Below, piece after piece: positions 23,549-31,841 of a DNA stretch of 38,601 nucleotides; within the stretch, counting starts at the first letter, position 1; each line of letters begins with the position of its first letter. The DNA is from Candidatus Thorarchaeota archaeon (lineage in GTDB: Archaea; Asgardarchaeota; Thorarchaeia; Thorarchaeales; Thorarchaeaceae): the NCBI GenBank assembly GCA_004524565.1, contig SDNZ01000009.1:1-38601 (forward strand). The letters run 5' to 3'. Made by a program: the position numbers and the translations under genes. The notes beneath the pieces are model-generated. The model searched no databases, was not told where the DNA came from, and saw nothing but the letters and a program-made list of their open reading frames with translations.

Positions 23549-24370
23549 CTAGAAATCGTCTAAGGATGTCTGTTGAAATGTATCAGCTTCTAGCATGGAT
23601 TCTAGCTTACGTTCTTGTCTTCTGGTAAGTGTCCCTAGAAGAGAGAGCATCTGTAAGGCATTGAGAGGTGCATTTCCCGCAAAGTGATTGTTGAAGTATC
23701 CAAATGTGGTTGGGACAGAATTAGTCACTTGTTCCAGGCGAGGAATCCAGTCCTCTAGCTCTTCTATCGAATATCGATAATTGAACCAGGGATTCTCACC
23801 GTGGCCATGCCATCGAATGTATGAGAAGTCAGCAGTTATTCTAAGGTCAATTGGTAGCTTGGGTTCATCCACGATGACATTGGCAATGCCATAGTCTTCT
23901 AGCAAACTCCAGATCTTATTAGTAAGCCAAGAAAAGTCCCGGAATTCAATAGCATACCTAAATGACGGATCTAATGCCAAAAGAAAAGTTTCCAGATCAG
24001 CCATAGTTGATATGTCCCAAGGAGGCAACTGAATCAGTAATACTGGAATACGTTTGCCTAGAGGTTCAATGAGCCTGAAAAATTCAGAGAGTATTGCACC
24101 ACCTTCACCATTCAGGTCAAGTCGCGAATCATGTGTTACTTTCTTTGGAATTTTAGCTGTGAAGAAGAAGTCCTCATCAAGGGATGCAAGATGTGTAATG
24201 AATTTTGGTTTAGGAAGAGCATAAAATGTCGAGTTTATTTCTGCAGTATCGAAATAGGACAGATATTGTTGAAGCATAGACGTCCCGGATTTATAGAACA
24301 CACCTTTCCAATCCTTTTCGTATGACCATCCACTTGTTCCGATATGAAGTCCTTTTCTCATTTTATTCAT
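23549..24370 (-). CDS. DUF72-family protein
   Basis: A TIM-barrel-like DUF72 protein of about 273 residues. The family starts with a strand and GTSGWSYEKDWKGVFY as here, and continues FDTAEINSTFYALP, FTAKIPKKVTH, AIEFRDFSWL and FGYFNNHFAGNAPLNA, all conserved DUF72 blocks. The fold resembles endonuclease IV and sugar isomerases, but the reaction is unknown. ATG 24370 or ATG 24361 is the likely start; the longer open frame upstream would overlap the divergent gene at 24463. Confidence 0.88.
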   Translation of the reverse strand: MNKMRKGLHIGTSGWSYEKDWKGVFYKSGTSMLQQYLSYFDTAEINSTFYALPKPKFITHLASLDEDFFFTAKIPKKVTHDSRLDLNGEGGAILSEFFRLIEPLGKRIPVLLIQLPPWDISTMADLETFLLALDPSFRYAIEFRDFSWLTNKIWSLLEDYGIANVIVDEPKLPIDLRITADFSYIRWHGHGENPWFNYRYSIEELEDWIPRLEQVTNSVPTTFGYFNNHFAGNAPLNALQMLSLLGTLTRRQERKLESMLEADTFQQTSLDDF

Positions 24371-24462
24371 ATTCTTATACAACAAGAACGGGTTTCTATC
24401 TTTCGAACTAAATATTGTCCTAAAAGGATGGTTCATAAGAGTATTAGACAAGAGAGAAACTT

Positions 24463-24783
24463 GTGAGGCCAATGAGAGCTGATGAAGTAAAATCAGAGTT
24501 CAATAACTTAGAAATACACATGGGAGATTTCAAAGACCGCAAATTCAAAGCAAAATGCACTGTCACCTATGAGGACCAGATGTTGATCATGGATGGCGGG
24601 AAAAGAGTTGTCAGAATGCATGCGAGAAACATAGGTAATGTGCACTTGAGTAAGAAGGATATCACTATTGCAGGCTTGAATTTCGAAATCACGGAGAACG
24701 ACGAGGTTAGTGTAGCCAGTGGTTCCATTAGACTTGAGCTTGGTGAAGCGGCAAAAGCATGGTATAAGGAGCTTTGGGGCTAA
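24463..24783 (+). CDS. Small beta-rich protein of unknown function
   Basis: A 106-residue protein, predicted mostly beta strands (KAKCTVTYEDQMLIMDGGKR, then VVRMHARNIGNVHLSK) ending in an amphipathic helix (LGEAAKAWYKELWG). This strand-then-helix order is reminiscent of PH/GRAM-type folds, a guess only. GTG 24463 or ATG 24472 starts it; GAGG lies directly before the ATG. It is followed after 61 bases by glutamine synthetase, which has its own promoter. Confidence 0.65.
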   Translation: MRPMRADEVKSEFNNLEIHMGDFKDRKFKAKCTVTYEDQMLIMDGGKRVVRMHARNIGNVHLSKKDITIAGLNFEITENDEVSVASGSIRLELGEAAKAWYKELWG

Positions 24784-24790
24784 AACAAGA

Positions 24791-24800
24791 GCTTAAAAAC
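24791..24800 (+). promoter_or_regulatory. Box A promoter of glutamine synthetase
   Basis: GCTTAAAAAC matches the archaeal TATA/BRE pattern and is placed about 25-28 bases before the palindrome centre at 24823, the likely transcription start. Confidence 0.55.
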
Positions 24801-24810
24801 CAGTTTTGAA

Positions 24811-24835
24811 CCTCACTGGTCCGCGGACCCTGAGG
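24811..24835. promoter_or_regulatory. Nested palindrome at the glutamine synthetase transcription start
   Basis: The 12-bp palindrome GGTCCGCGGACC (24818-24829) is flanked by the inverted arms CCTCA (24811-24815) and TGAGG (24831-24835). It lies 10-35 bases downstream of box A and just before ATG 24845, so a bound protein would block initiation. The right outer arm, TGAGG, also supplies the Shine-Dalgarno. It is a strong candidate operator for nitrogen control. Confidence 0.6.
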
Positions 24836-24844
24836 CCTGATAAG

Positions 24845-26149
24845 ATGTCAGAGAAAATTGAAAATGTCGAATTGAGATTCACAGACATTCTTGGTAGAAT
24901 GAAGGCAATGATAGTGCCTTGTAATCCTGTTGATGATTTGAAGGCGCTTGCAGCAGATCCTATATTGAAGAAAGGAACGAGCTGCGATGGAAGTTCTGTT
25001 ACTGGATTAGCTAACGTAGAAGCATCAGACTTGAGATTAGACCCAGATTTTTCAACCCTCATCGAGATTCCATTTCTAGGACGAAGAACTGCAGCAGCTA
25101 TGTGCTATGTTAGAAAGAAAGAATCAACTAGTGCAACCGAGTACTATCCCTTAGATACAAGAGGAAGGTTACAGAGTGTCTATGATGAATATCTTTCAGG
25201 AAAGATGCAACTTAAAGTAAAAGTTGAACCAGAGTTTCATTTTATAACACCAGAAGGGCAACCATTTGATGATGCAGGATATGCAGATTCTTACCCACGT
25301 AGTCCTGGTGTGGATATTTTGTTGTCAATATCTGCAGCAATCAGAGAGATCGGAATCAAACCCAGAGTAATTCATCACGAAGTGGGTGAAGCTCAGCAAG
25401 AAATCGAACTTGATTTCGAAGATGCTCGTAAGATGGCAGATTATATTTTGATTTTCAAGAGCTTTACGAGATCAATAGCTCAGGAGAATGGGATTGATGT
25501 AACCTTCATGCCGAAACCATTCGCAGGAGAGGCAGGAAGTGGATTACACTGTCACCTGCAACTGTGGGAGGGAGATAAGAATCTCTTTGGTGATACTGAA
25601 ACAGGTGGATTATCTGAAACAGCAAAACAGTTTATCGCAGGCTTGCTCGAGCATGCACCAGCAATTACAGCTATTGCTAATCCCAGTGTAAATTCATACA
25701 AACGACTAGTTCCGCACCATGAAGCTCCAGTTTACATCACATGGGGCGAGATGAACAGGACAGTTCTTGTCAGAATCCCCATGTTTGGTTCAAGTGAAAA
25801 AGCTGCAGTAGAATTCAGATCGGGTGATGCAATGGCAAACCCATACCTTCTATTTAGTGCAATTATAGCAGCTGGAAAGGATGGTATCAATAGAAAACTT
25901 GTGCCACCAGAACCCAGAAGTGAAGACATCTTCGCTATGAGTGATGAGGACAGAGCTAAGCACGGAATCAAGATGCTACCATCTTCGTTGAAAGAGGCTC
26001 TTGATTATCTTGAGGATGATTCTGTAATACTGGATGCTATTGGACCTGATATTGCAAGGAACTACATCAAACTGAAACGTGATGAGTGGAATAAATACTC
26101 AAATCACATTGTTACGGAGTGGGAATGGGAAGAGTACCAAGATCTCTAG
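24845..26149 (+). CDS. glnA: Glutamine synthetase (type I)
   Basis: Makes glutamine from glutamate, ammonia and ATP. The 434 residues carry the family blocks: CDGSSVTGLANVEASDLRL near the N-terminus, the glutamate-binding region with GLHCHLQL, the ATP-site NPSVNSYKRLVPHHEAPVYI with NRTVLVRIP, and the C-terminal VEFRSGDAMANPYLLFSA. The length fits the shorter GSI-alpha/archaeal forms; I did not see the bacterial adenylylation tyrosine signature. ATG 24845 has GAGG about 10 bases upstream and a box A plus palindrome before it. It converges with the aminotransferase and overlaps it by 4 bases at the stop. Confidence 0.95.
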   Translation: MSEKIENVELRFTDILGRMKAMIVPCNPVDDLKALAADPILKKGTSCDGSSVTGLANVEASDLRLDPDFSTLIEIPFLGRRTAAAMCYVRKKESTSATEYYPLDTRGRLQSVYDEYLSGKMQLKVKVEPEFHFITPEGQPFDDAGYADSYPRSPGVDILLSISAAIREIGIKPRVIHHEVGEAQQEIELDFEDARKMADYILIFKSFTRSIAQENGIDVTFMPKPFAGEAGSGLHCHLQLWEGDKNLFGDTETGGLSETAKQFIAGLLEHAPAITAIANPSVNSYKRLVPHHEAPVYITWGEMNRTVLVRIPMFGSSEKAAVEFRSGDAMANPYLLFSAIIAAGKDGINRKLVPPEPRSEDIFAMSDEDRAKHGIKMLPSSLKEALDYLEDDSVILDAIGPDIARNYIKLKRDEWNKYSNHIVTEWEWEEYQDL

Positions 26150-27303
26150 TTCTTGTCAAAATATCTACCCAAACGATCGAATGCTTCGTCAACAGCTTCA
26201 GGAGTGAGTGGACCAATTGATATGCGGATGTGACCTTCTCCTATTTGTCCAAATATAACACCAGGCAGTACCAATGTTCCTGTGGATTGAAGAATATCCA
26301 TTACGAGCGCACGAGAATCGGTACATCCTTTCACCTTTGGAAACATATAGAATGTTCCTGAAGATCTATCCATCTCTAGTTGGTCAATCTCACGAATTCG
26401 TAGGTAGGCTAGGTCTCTAAGAAGATTAAGACGTTCGATTTCCTGCTCGATGATATCGAGTCCATTCTTCAGAACATCAAGTGCCAATAGCTGACCTGCA
26501 GTTGGAGCACAGATACTTACCGTATCCTGAACTTTCAGAAATTCATCAGTGAACGCCTTTGGTCCAACTACATATCCAACCCGCCAACCACTCATCCCAA
26601 AATCCTTTGAGAAACTTCCAAGGGATACTACATGATTTGCAGCATCACGTCTCAATCGGGGACTATAATGAGAAGCACCATCAAAAACCATTCTGGAATA
26701 GGTTTCATCAGAGATTAGCACAATATCATTTTGAATACAAATATCTACAATCTTATCGACTGTTTCTTTACTATAGACAGCCCCAGTAGGATTGTTCGGG
26801 GATACAAGAAATATTCCTCGAGTTTTTTCGTCTATTGATCTCTCAATATTAACAGGATTGGGCTGGAAACCGGGTCCAGTTGGAACCTCAACAACATTTC
26901 CTCCAGCAAGCTTGACCGCCATCACTGAATTGAAGTAGAATGGAGTGGGCATAATGATATTTTCATTGGGTTCGAGCAGTGTCAAGATTGTTCCTGCAAA
27001 AGCGTTGTTTGCACCAGCTGTTATCACGAGTTCATTTTGGGGGTCTACATCAATTCCTGTATTTTGACGAAGATACAAGGATAGCTCCTCTCTCAACTCC
27101 AAGAGGCCTTGATCCTGTGTATACAAATGAGTTGAGGGATGAGATAAACGGTTCTTTAACGCAGTAATTGCAGATTCAGGCGGGATGTGACCAGGAAGTC
27201 CCTGTCCAAGATCAAGAAAATCGGGAGAAGAGATGAATCGCTTAGCTGCTTCTGCTAACTTCACAATGGGAGGGGGTATGATATCGTCTGTTCTGAACTT
27301 CAT
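26146..27303 (-). CDS. Class I/II (aspartate-type) aminotransferase
   Basis: A 385-residue PLP enzyme. LGQGLPGHIPPESA at the N-terminus, NNPTGAVYS (the conserved Asn), SDETYSRM (Asp for the pyridine nitrogen) and SLGSFSKDFGMSGWRVGY (the PLP Lys) are the class I signatures. The C-terminal Arg is in EGHIRISIG. Substrates are not determined; aspartate, aromatic or branched-chain amino acids are typical for such archaeal enzymes. It converges with glutamine synthetase, and both would use glutamate. Confidence 0.93.
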   Translation of the reverse strand: MKFRTDDIIPPPIVKLAEAAKRFISSPDFLDLGQGLPGHIPPESAITALKNRLSHPSTHLYTQDQGLLELREELSLYLRQNTGIDVDPQNELVITAGANNAFAGTILTLLEPNENIIMPTPFYFNSVMAVKLAGGNVVEVPTGPGFQPNPVNIERSIDEKTRGIFLVSPNNPTGAVYSKETVDKIVDICIQNDIVLISDETYSRMVFDGASHYSPRLRRDAANHVVSLGSFSKDFGMSGWRVGYVVGPKAFTDEFLKVQDTVSICAPTAGQLLALDVLKNGLDIIEQEIERLNLLRDLAYLRIREIDQLEMDRSSGTFYMFPKVKGCTDSRALVMDILQSTGTLVLPGVIFGQIGEGHIRISIGPLTPEAVDEAFDRLGRYFDKN

Positions 27304-27387
27304 CAGAAAATTACTCCGGTTGGAACCATTATACCACGCAAATGCTAGTTCCTTACCAGATGAATATAATCTGGTGATATAACCTTA

Positions 27388-27401
27388 CCCACGAAAGTGG
27401 G
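27388..27401. repeat. Short inverted repeat with GAAA loop
   Basis: CCCAC-gaaa-GTGGG lies in the divergent gap between aminotransferase and CDF transporter, between TATA-like GATATAA (27376-27382) and TTATAT (27416-27421). It could be an operator or a small leader hairpin. Confidence 0.35.
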
Positions 27402-27443
27402 AAATGCAGCAACCATTATATCGTTCTAAAAATCTTTCACGTT

Positions 27444-28847
27444 GTGGGTACAGCCATGGACGAGCACAGTGGAAGGCGAAAGGTCGAGAGAGCAGCTGCA
27501 TTATCAGTTCTTGCTGCATTACTTCTTACAACACTCAAGTTAGTTGTAGGATACTTCACAAACTCACTTGGTGTTATATCAGAAGCACTTCATAGTGGGT
27601 TAGACCTGGTTGCTGCGGGTATAACACTGATTGCTGTTCAGAAAGCATCCAAGCAAGCTGACTCGGATCATCCCTATGGTCATGGAAAAATAGAGAACTT
27701 CGCTGCACTAGCTGAAACAATTCTTCTTTGGGTGACTGCAGGTTGGATTATCTATGAAGCACTCAGAAGAATTGCTGGAGAAGAATTTATCGAACCAAAT
27801 ATCTGGGGTATCGCAGTTATGCTTGTGAGTATCTTTGTAGATTACGAACGAAGCAGGATGCTCTACAGAACTGCAAAAGAATTCGATAGCCAAGCGCTTG
27901 AAGCAGATGCACTTCATTTCCGAACAGATATGCTAAGCTCCGTTGTTGTTCTTATTGGATTAATTTTTGTATCTCTTGGATTTGCAATCGGGGACCCACT
28001 TGGTGCATTAGGTGTATCAATTGTCATTCTCTTTGTATCATATAATCTTGGAAAGAGATCATTTGATCTTTTAGTTGATCGTGCCCCTGAAGGAGTAGAC
28101 GAAAAAGTACAGGAAGCTTGTAGTCAAATTCCAGGTGTAATCTCGTGTAGTAGGATTCGTGCAAGAACCTCAGGACCAGACCTATTCGTAGACATTGTCG
28201 TAACAGTAGATGAAACTGTAACAACAGGTGAAGCACACCACATTGCAGATTCAATTGAAACAGAATTGAAGGATCTGGCGACAAATGTAGATGTAATAGT
28301 ACATATCGAACCAGCTAAGATTGGCTCAGACCAGTACATCAAGATGAATATATACGATCAACTGCAAGTGCTGGGAAGACGGGAGAAAGATATTCTTAGC
28401 ATCCACAACATCAGAGTGTTTTCAATGAAAGAAGGTCTAGAAATAGCGGCAGACTTGGAAATGACTCCAGATCTTACATTGAATGAGGCTCATGAGATAT
28501 CAGATAAAATCGAAAAAGAGATCAAAGAATCGATACCGAAGGTCAAAGCTGTGACGCTTCATATGGAAACAGCAATCGTGCAAGGAGATGCAACTGATAT
28601 AACTTCCAAGTCACAAAATATCGTAAATGGAGTCAACAACATTGTATCTGAAGTAGCACCTAATATCACCTGTACTAGTGTTGTTGTTCGAAAAGAGAAG
28701 ACCGGTATTTCTCTACTTGTTGAATGTGGTGTGGATGGAACCATGCCTCTTGCAGCAAGTCATGATATATCTGAAAGTATCGAGAAGAAGATAAAGGAGT
28801 CATTTCCAGAAATTCTCTACGCCTTTATTCATATTGAACCGATATGA
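27444..28847 (+). CDS. Cation diffusion facilitator (CDF) with three C-terminal domains
   Basis: A 467-residue metal/proton antiporter. The membrane part (about 1-210) has the two CDF metal motifs, HSGLD (His50, Asp54) in the second helix and HFRTD (His158, Asp162) in the fifth, a zinc-type set, plus DHPYGHGKIE. Three copies of the cytosolic CDF dimerisation domain then follow (about 215-297, 306-380, 393-467), each ending in a similar helix: GEAHHIADSIETELK, NEAHEISDKIEKEIKE, ASHDISESIEKKIKE. Ordinary CDFs have one. GTG 27444 or ATG 27456 starts it. The histidine kept in all three helices may add metal sites. Confidence 0.93.
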   Translation: MGTAMDEHSGRRKVERAAALSVLAALLLTTLKLVVGYFTNSLGVISEALHSGLDLVAAGITLIAVQKASKQADSDHPYGHGKIENFAALAETILLWVTAGWIIYEALRRIAGEEFIEPNIWGIAVMLVSIFVDYERSRMLYRTAKEFDSQALEADALHFRTDMLSSVVVLIGLIFVSLGFAIGDPLGALGVSIVILFVSYNLGKRSFDLLVDRAPEGVDEKVQEACSQIPGVISCSRIRARTSGPDLFVDIVVTVDETVTTGEAHHIADSIETELKDLATNVDVIVHIEPAKIGSDQYIKMNIYDQLQVLGRREKDILSIHNIRVFSMKEGLEIAADLEMTPDLTLNEAHEISDKIEKEIKESIPKVKAVTLHMETAIVQGDATDITSKSQNIVNGVNNIVSEVAPNITCTSVVVRKEKTGISLLVECGVDGTMPLAASHDISESIEKKIKESFPEILYAFIHIEPI

Positions 28848-28897
28848 CTCAAGCTTAATATTGAGAGACTGTCACGTTTCTTCAGAGGTTATTGATT

Positions 28898-29677
28898 ATG
28901 GACAAAGATTGTGATGCGAAGGTACTAGGTGCTCCTGAAGCACATGTCGTTCAAACAAAAGAAATGAAACTTGATAATCCCTTAATGGTGTGCTGTTTCC
29001 CATCTGCAGGAGTTGTAGGACCAATAGCGGCACATACGATAATTGATCAATTTAAAATGGAAGAAATAGCTCACTTACGTTCTAGATACATGCCATCAGC
29101 TGCAGTATTTCTAGAGGGGCGCCTTCGCCATCCATTCAGAATTTATGGAAGCAAAGAGCTCAATCTTATTGTTATAACAGCAGAACTTCCTGTTTCAGAA
29201 GAAGGTCTCTATGCTGTAAGCTCTGCGTTACTTGATTGGGGGTCTACCATGGGTGTGAAGGAAACGGTTGTTCTTGATGGCATTCCAGTCCAAGGATTAC
29301 CATCAGAGCGTAAGGTTCTCTTTGCAGCAGAAGAAGAGAAAATTCCTGAACTTGCCAAGAATGCACAAATGGAAATTCTAGATAAAGGAATTATTACAGG
29401 GATAGCAGGTTCCATTCTTTCTGAAACCCTATGTCGTTCAATGATTGGATTTGCGCTTCTTACTCCAGCCATTACCGTAATCCCCGATCCAGGTGGAGCT
29501 CAACAGCTACTTGAAGCTCTCAATCAACTCTATGATCTAAAAATCGATATCAAAGAACTCATGGAAGGTAGTGAGATAATTCGTAAAAAGATGGAAGAGA
29601 TGGCTCAACAGGTAGATGGTATGCAGCGACAACAATCATCTGCAGGTAGTGATAGATACCAGAGAATGTATGCCTAG
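28898..29677 (+). CDS. PAC2-family proteasome assembly chaperone homologue
   Basis: A 259-residue PAC2-domain protein, with NPLMVCCFPSAGVVGPIAAHT, the middle VLDGIPVQG and GIITGIAGSILSE, as in archaeal PbaA/PbaB-like proteins. The last part is a coiled-coil-like helix (SEIIRKKMEEMAQQVDGM), and the protein ends RMYA, a C-terminal HbYX motif (Met-Tyr-Ala). HbYX tails insert into pockets of the 20S proteasome ring. ATG 28898 has GAGGTT upstream. It converges with the oxidoreductase gamma subunit at a hairpin. Proteasome binding is inferred from the motif and family. Confidence 0.88.
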   Translation: MDKDCDAKVLGAPEAHVVQTKEMKLDNPLMVCCFPSAGVVGPIAAHTIIDQFKMEEIAHLRSRYMPSAAVFLEGRLRHPFRIYGSKELNLIVITAELPVSEEGLYAVSSALLDWGSTMGVKETVVLDGIPVQGLPSERKVLFAAEEEKIPELAKNAQMEILDKGIITGIAGSILSETLCRSMIGFALLTPAITVIPDPGGAQQLLEALNQLYDLKIDIKELMEGSEIIRKKMEEMAQQVDGMQRQQSSAGSDRYQRMYA

Positions 29678-29700
29678 TCCTTTCTCAGAATAAGTATAGT

Positions 29701-29737
29701 GTATGAGTGAATGCCTCATGTGAGGCACAACTCATAC
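29701..29737. terminator. Two-step hairpin between convergent genes
   Basis: Outer arms GTATGAGT (29701-29708) and ACTCATAC (29730-29737) enclose inner arms TGCCTCA (29712-29718) and TGAGGCA (29721-29727). It lies between the PAC2 stop and the gamma-subunit stop and is usable as a terminator from either side. Confidence 0.6.
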
Positions 29738-29739
29738 TA

Positions 29740-30297
29740 TTAATCAGTGCACATATCGTAGGCGTCCTTTGCTCCTTCAGCATTTCTTTCGCCTACTTTG
29801 CCTTTCCAATTTTCACAGATTATCTTTTGAACAGTTTCAAGTTTCACAAGACCAGTTGCTTTGGCAAAAGCCCCAAGCATTGTAGTATTCACTACTGGTA
29901 GACCTCCGACAAGAAGTCCACGTTTTAATGCAATTCCAGTACCGTCGTAGGTGTATACATGACCCTTTGGAATACCAAGTTCTTTAGCACTCTTTGGTGA
30001 ATTGACAATTATTTTACCGCCTTCCTTGAGACCCTCTGTCACATCAATCAATTCGAGGATGGTAGAATCAAGGACAGCTACGATGTCAGGAGTATAGACC
30101 TGACTTCGAACATTGATTTCCTCATCTGCAATCCTTGTGAAAGCTTTAACCGGAGCCCCGCGGCGTTCAGCACCAAAATATGGGAAACTTTGCACACCTT
30201 TATGTCCATCATAATAAGCCGCTTTGGCAAGTAGATCTGCAGCGGTTACTCCACCCTGTCCGCCTCTTCCATGAAATCGCACTTCTATCATTTTCAT
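29740..30297 (-). CDS. porG: 2-oxoacid:ferredoxin oxidoreductase gamma subunit (PorG type)
   Basis: A 185-residue protein with the gamma-subunit signatures [35 protein letters not shown] and [13 protein letters not shown]. In the complete enzyme (pyruvate or a related 2-oxoacid to acyl-CoA and reduced ferredoxin) it works with alpha, beta and delta subunits, none of which is adjacent. AGGAG lies about 9 bases before ATG 30297, preceded by a 14-bp palindrome. The substrate of the holoenzyme cannot be told from this subunit. Confidence 0.92.
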   Translation of the reverse strand: MKMIEVRFHGRGGQGGVTAADLLAKAAYYDGHKGVQSFPYFGAERRGAPVKAFTRIADEEINVRSQVYTPDIVAVLDSTILELIDVTEGLKEGGKIIVNSPKSAKELGIPKGHVYTYDGTGIALKRGLLVGGLPVVNTTMLGAFAKATGLVKLETVQKIICENWKGKVGERNAEGAKDAYDMCTD

Positions 30298-30315
30298 TTG
30301 AAATGGCTCCTAAGC

Positions 30316-30329
30316 TGACTACGTAGTCA
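30316..30329. promoter_or_regulatory. 14-bp perfect palindrome upstream of porG
   Basis: TGACTACGTAGTCA is self-complementary and lies 19-32 bases before the porG start, near where transcription should begin. It is a probable operator. Confidence 0.45.
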
Positions 30330-30408
30330 AGTTTTGCGCGGCATCGGTCAAACATAACCTTTACGTTCGCGCACCCACTTGTCGTACATGTGTGTGCTAG
30401 ATGGACAA

Positions 30409-31788
30409 CTAAGAAATAATCGATTGGTCCTCATGGATAGCCTTCAATGCACCATCAGCAGACTGCGCAGCCTGCTGTAAGCCAACACCAGAACCAGCAG
30501 TGTCAGTTCCCACGATATAGAGTCCAGAAATGGGAGTTCTTGGACCAGGCCTATCTAAATCTGTCTGACCTGGAATTAATTTTGCACGTGTAGCATAGGA
30601 GGTCTGTACGTGCTCCATTTCAATATGGTCCAATATTCCTGGATGATATTTCTCCAGTCCATTGCCTTTCATGATTGCAACATTCTCCTCAACAGACTTT
30701 CCTGGTTCTATCATCATTGCAATAGCAACTAGCTCCTTACCTTTAGGAGCGCAGCTAGGATCGAAACTTGATATAGAAACAATCCATCGATTAGGATTGG
30801 GATGAACCAAGACTCTGTTCTTACGGTCTCCAATCACTATCCTATCGAGACCTAGCCAGAGGGTGATACCTTGGGTTGGAGCCATCTTACTCCATCGTTC
30901 AAAGAAATCACGAGTCTCTTGAGAATCAGATTGGACAATCTTATCCATCGACCATAATGGTATATTACTGACTATCGTTGTGTGTGCGAATTCTCTTCCT
31001 GCTACAGTGAGTCCAGTGACCTTTCCATCTTGCTCGTGGATTTTCTCAACTGGAGCATTGAGCACATAATCCCCATTGATAGTTTCAACAACCCGCTTCA
31101 CGAGACCCTCCATTCCTCCAATAACATAACCTTCATCATATTCACTTGAACCAAGAAGCAGTCTTTTTGCAGAACCAAGTTTGGAGGACTCCTTGTCAGT
31201 ATCCTTGAGTGTACGGAGTGCTTCGTATGCAGATGCTTCAGTGATTGGAACACCGGCTGCCATATAGATTGCACTTTGCATGACATCAAGTGTGACCTGA
31301 TGTGTAGCCCCTCTTGATTGCATGAATTCAAGAAATGAGATGTCTTTGTACTTCTTCATCTCCTCTAATTTCATCGTCTTGATCTTTGCTCCTATTTTTA
31401 CAAGTCCAAGACGTCCTCTCCATCCCGCTAATGGCCATCGAAGCGTTTCACCGATACTTGAGGGGATGGTCCCTGTTTTATCGTTTACTCGAAAGTCCCA
31501 CCCATCATGAAGTACAAATTCGGGAGGGGGAGAAAGAAAAGTCTTCAGAAATCGTACAAATGCCCCTCTTGTTACTCGTGTTATTACGTGAAGTCCTTGA
31601 TCAACTCGAAAACCATCAACCCAATAACCATGCCAGACACCGCCGACTCGATCAACCTTCTCCATAACAAGCACTCTCTTTCCCTCATCAGAAAGAGCTA
31701 GAGCTGTAAGTAACCCACCAGCACCAGCTCCAGCTACAATTACATCGTACGTTGAAGGATCGACTTGATCTAGAGATATTTCCTGCAT
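30409..31788 (-). CDS. FAD-dependent oxidoreductase of the phytoene desaturase (CrtI) type
   Basis: A 459-residue flavoprotein. The dinucleotide-binding fingerprint is at the N-terminus (VIVAGAGAGGLLTALALSDE, then the acidic end VMEK), GGVWHGYWVDGFRVDQG follows, and the C-terminal FAD block is LYIVGTDTAGSGVGLQQAAQ. The layout is that of CrtI/amine-oxidase-like desaturases and prenyl reductases. A role in isoprenoid or lipid redox chemistry is likely; the substrate is not determined. No carotenoid genes lie nearby. It is upstream of porG on the same strand but with a 111-base gap holding a promoter. Confidence 0.88.
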   Translation of the reverse strand: MQEISLDQVDPSTYDVIVAGAGAGGLLTALALSDEGKRVLVMEKVDRVGGVWHGYWVDGFRVDQGLHVITRVTRGAFVRFLKTFLSPPPEFVLHDGWDFRVNDKTGTIPSSIGETLRWPLAGWRGRLGLVKIGAKIKTMKLEEMKKYKDISFLEFMQSRGATHQVTLDVMQSAIYMAAGVPITEASAYEALRTLKDTDKESSKLGSAKRLLLGSSEYDEGYVIGGMEGLVKRVVETINGDYVLNAPVEKIHEQDGKVTGLTVAGREFAHTTIVSNIPLWSMDKIVQSDSQETRDFFERWSKMAPTQGITLWLGLDRIVIGDRKNRVLVHPNPNRWIVSISSFDPSCAPKGKELVAIAMMIEPGKSVEENVAIMKGNGLEKYHPGILDHIEMEHVQTSYATRAKLIPGQTDLDRPGPRTPISGLYIVGTDTAGSGVGLQQAAQSADGALKAIHEDQSIIS

Positions 31789-31841
31789 GGCTCGACTCGA
31801 GAATTACGAATTCCTAAGTCTACTTAAGCATGTTCAAATGC

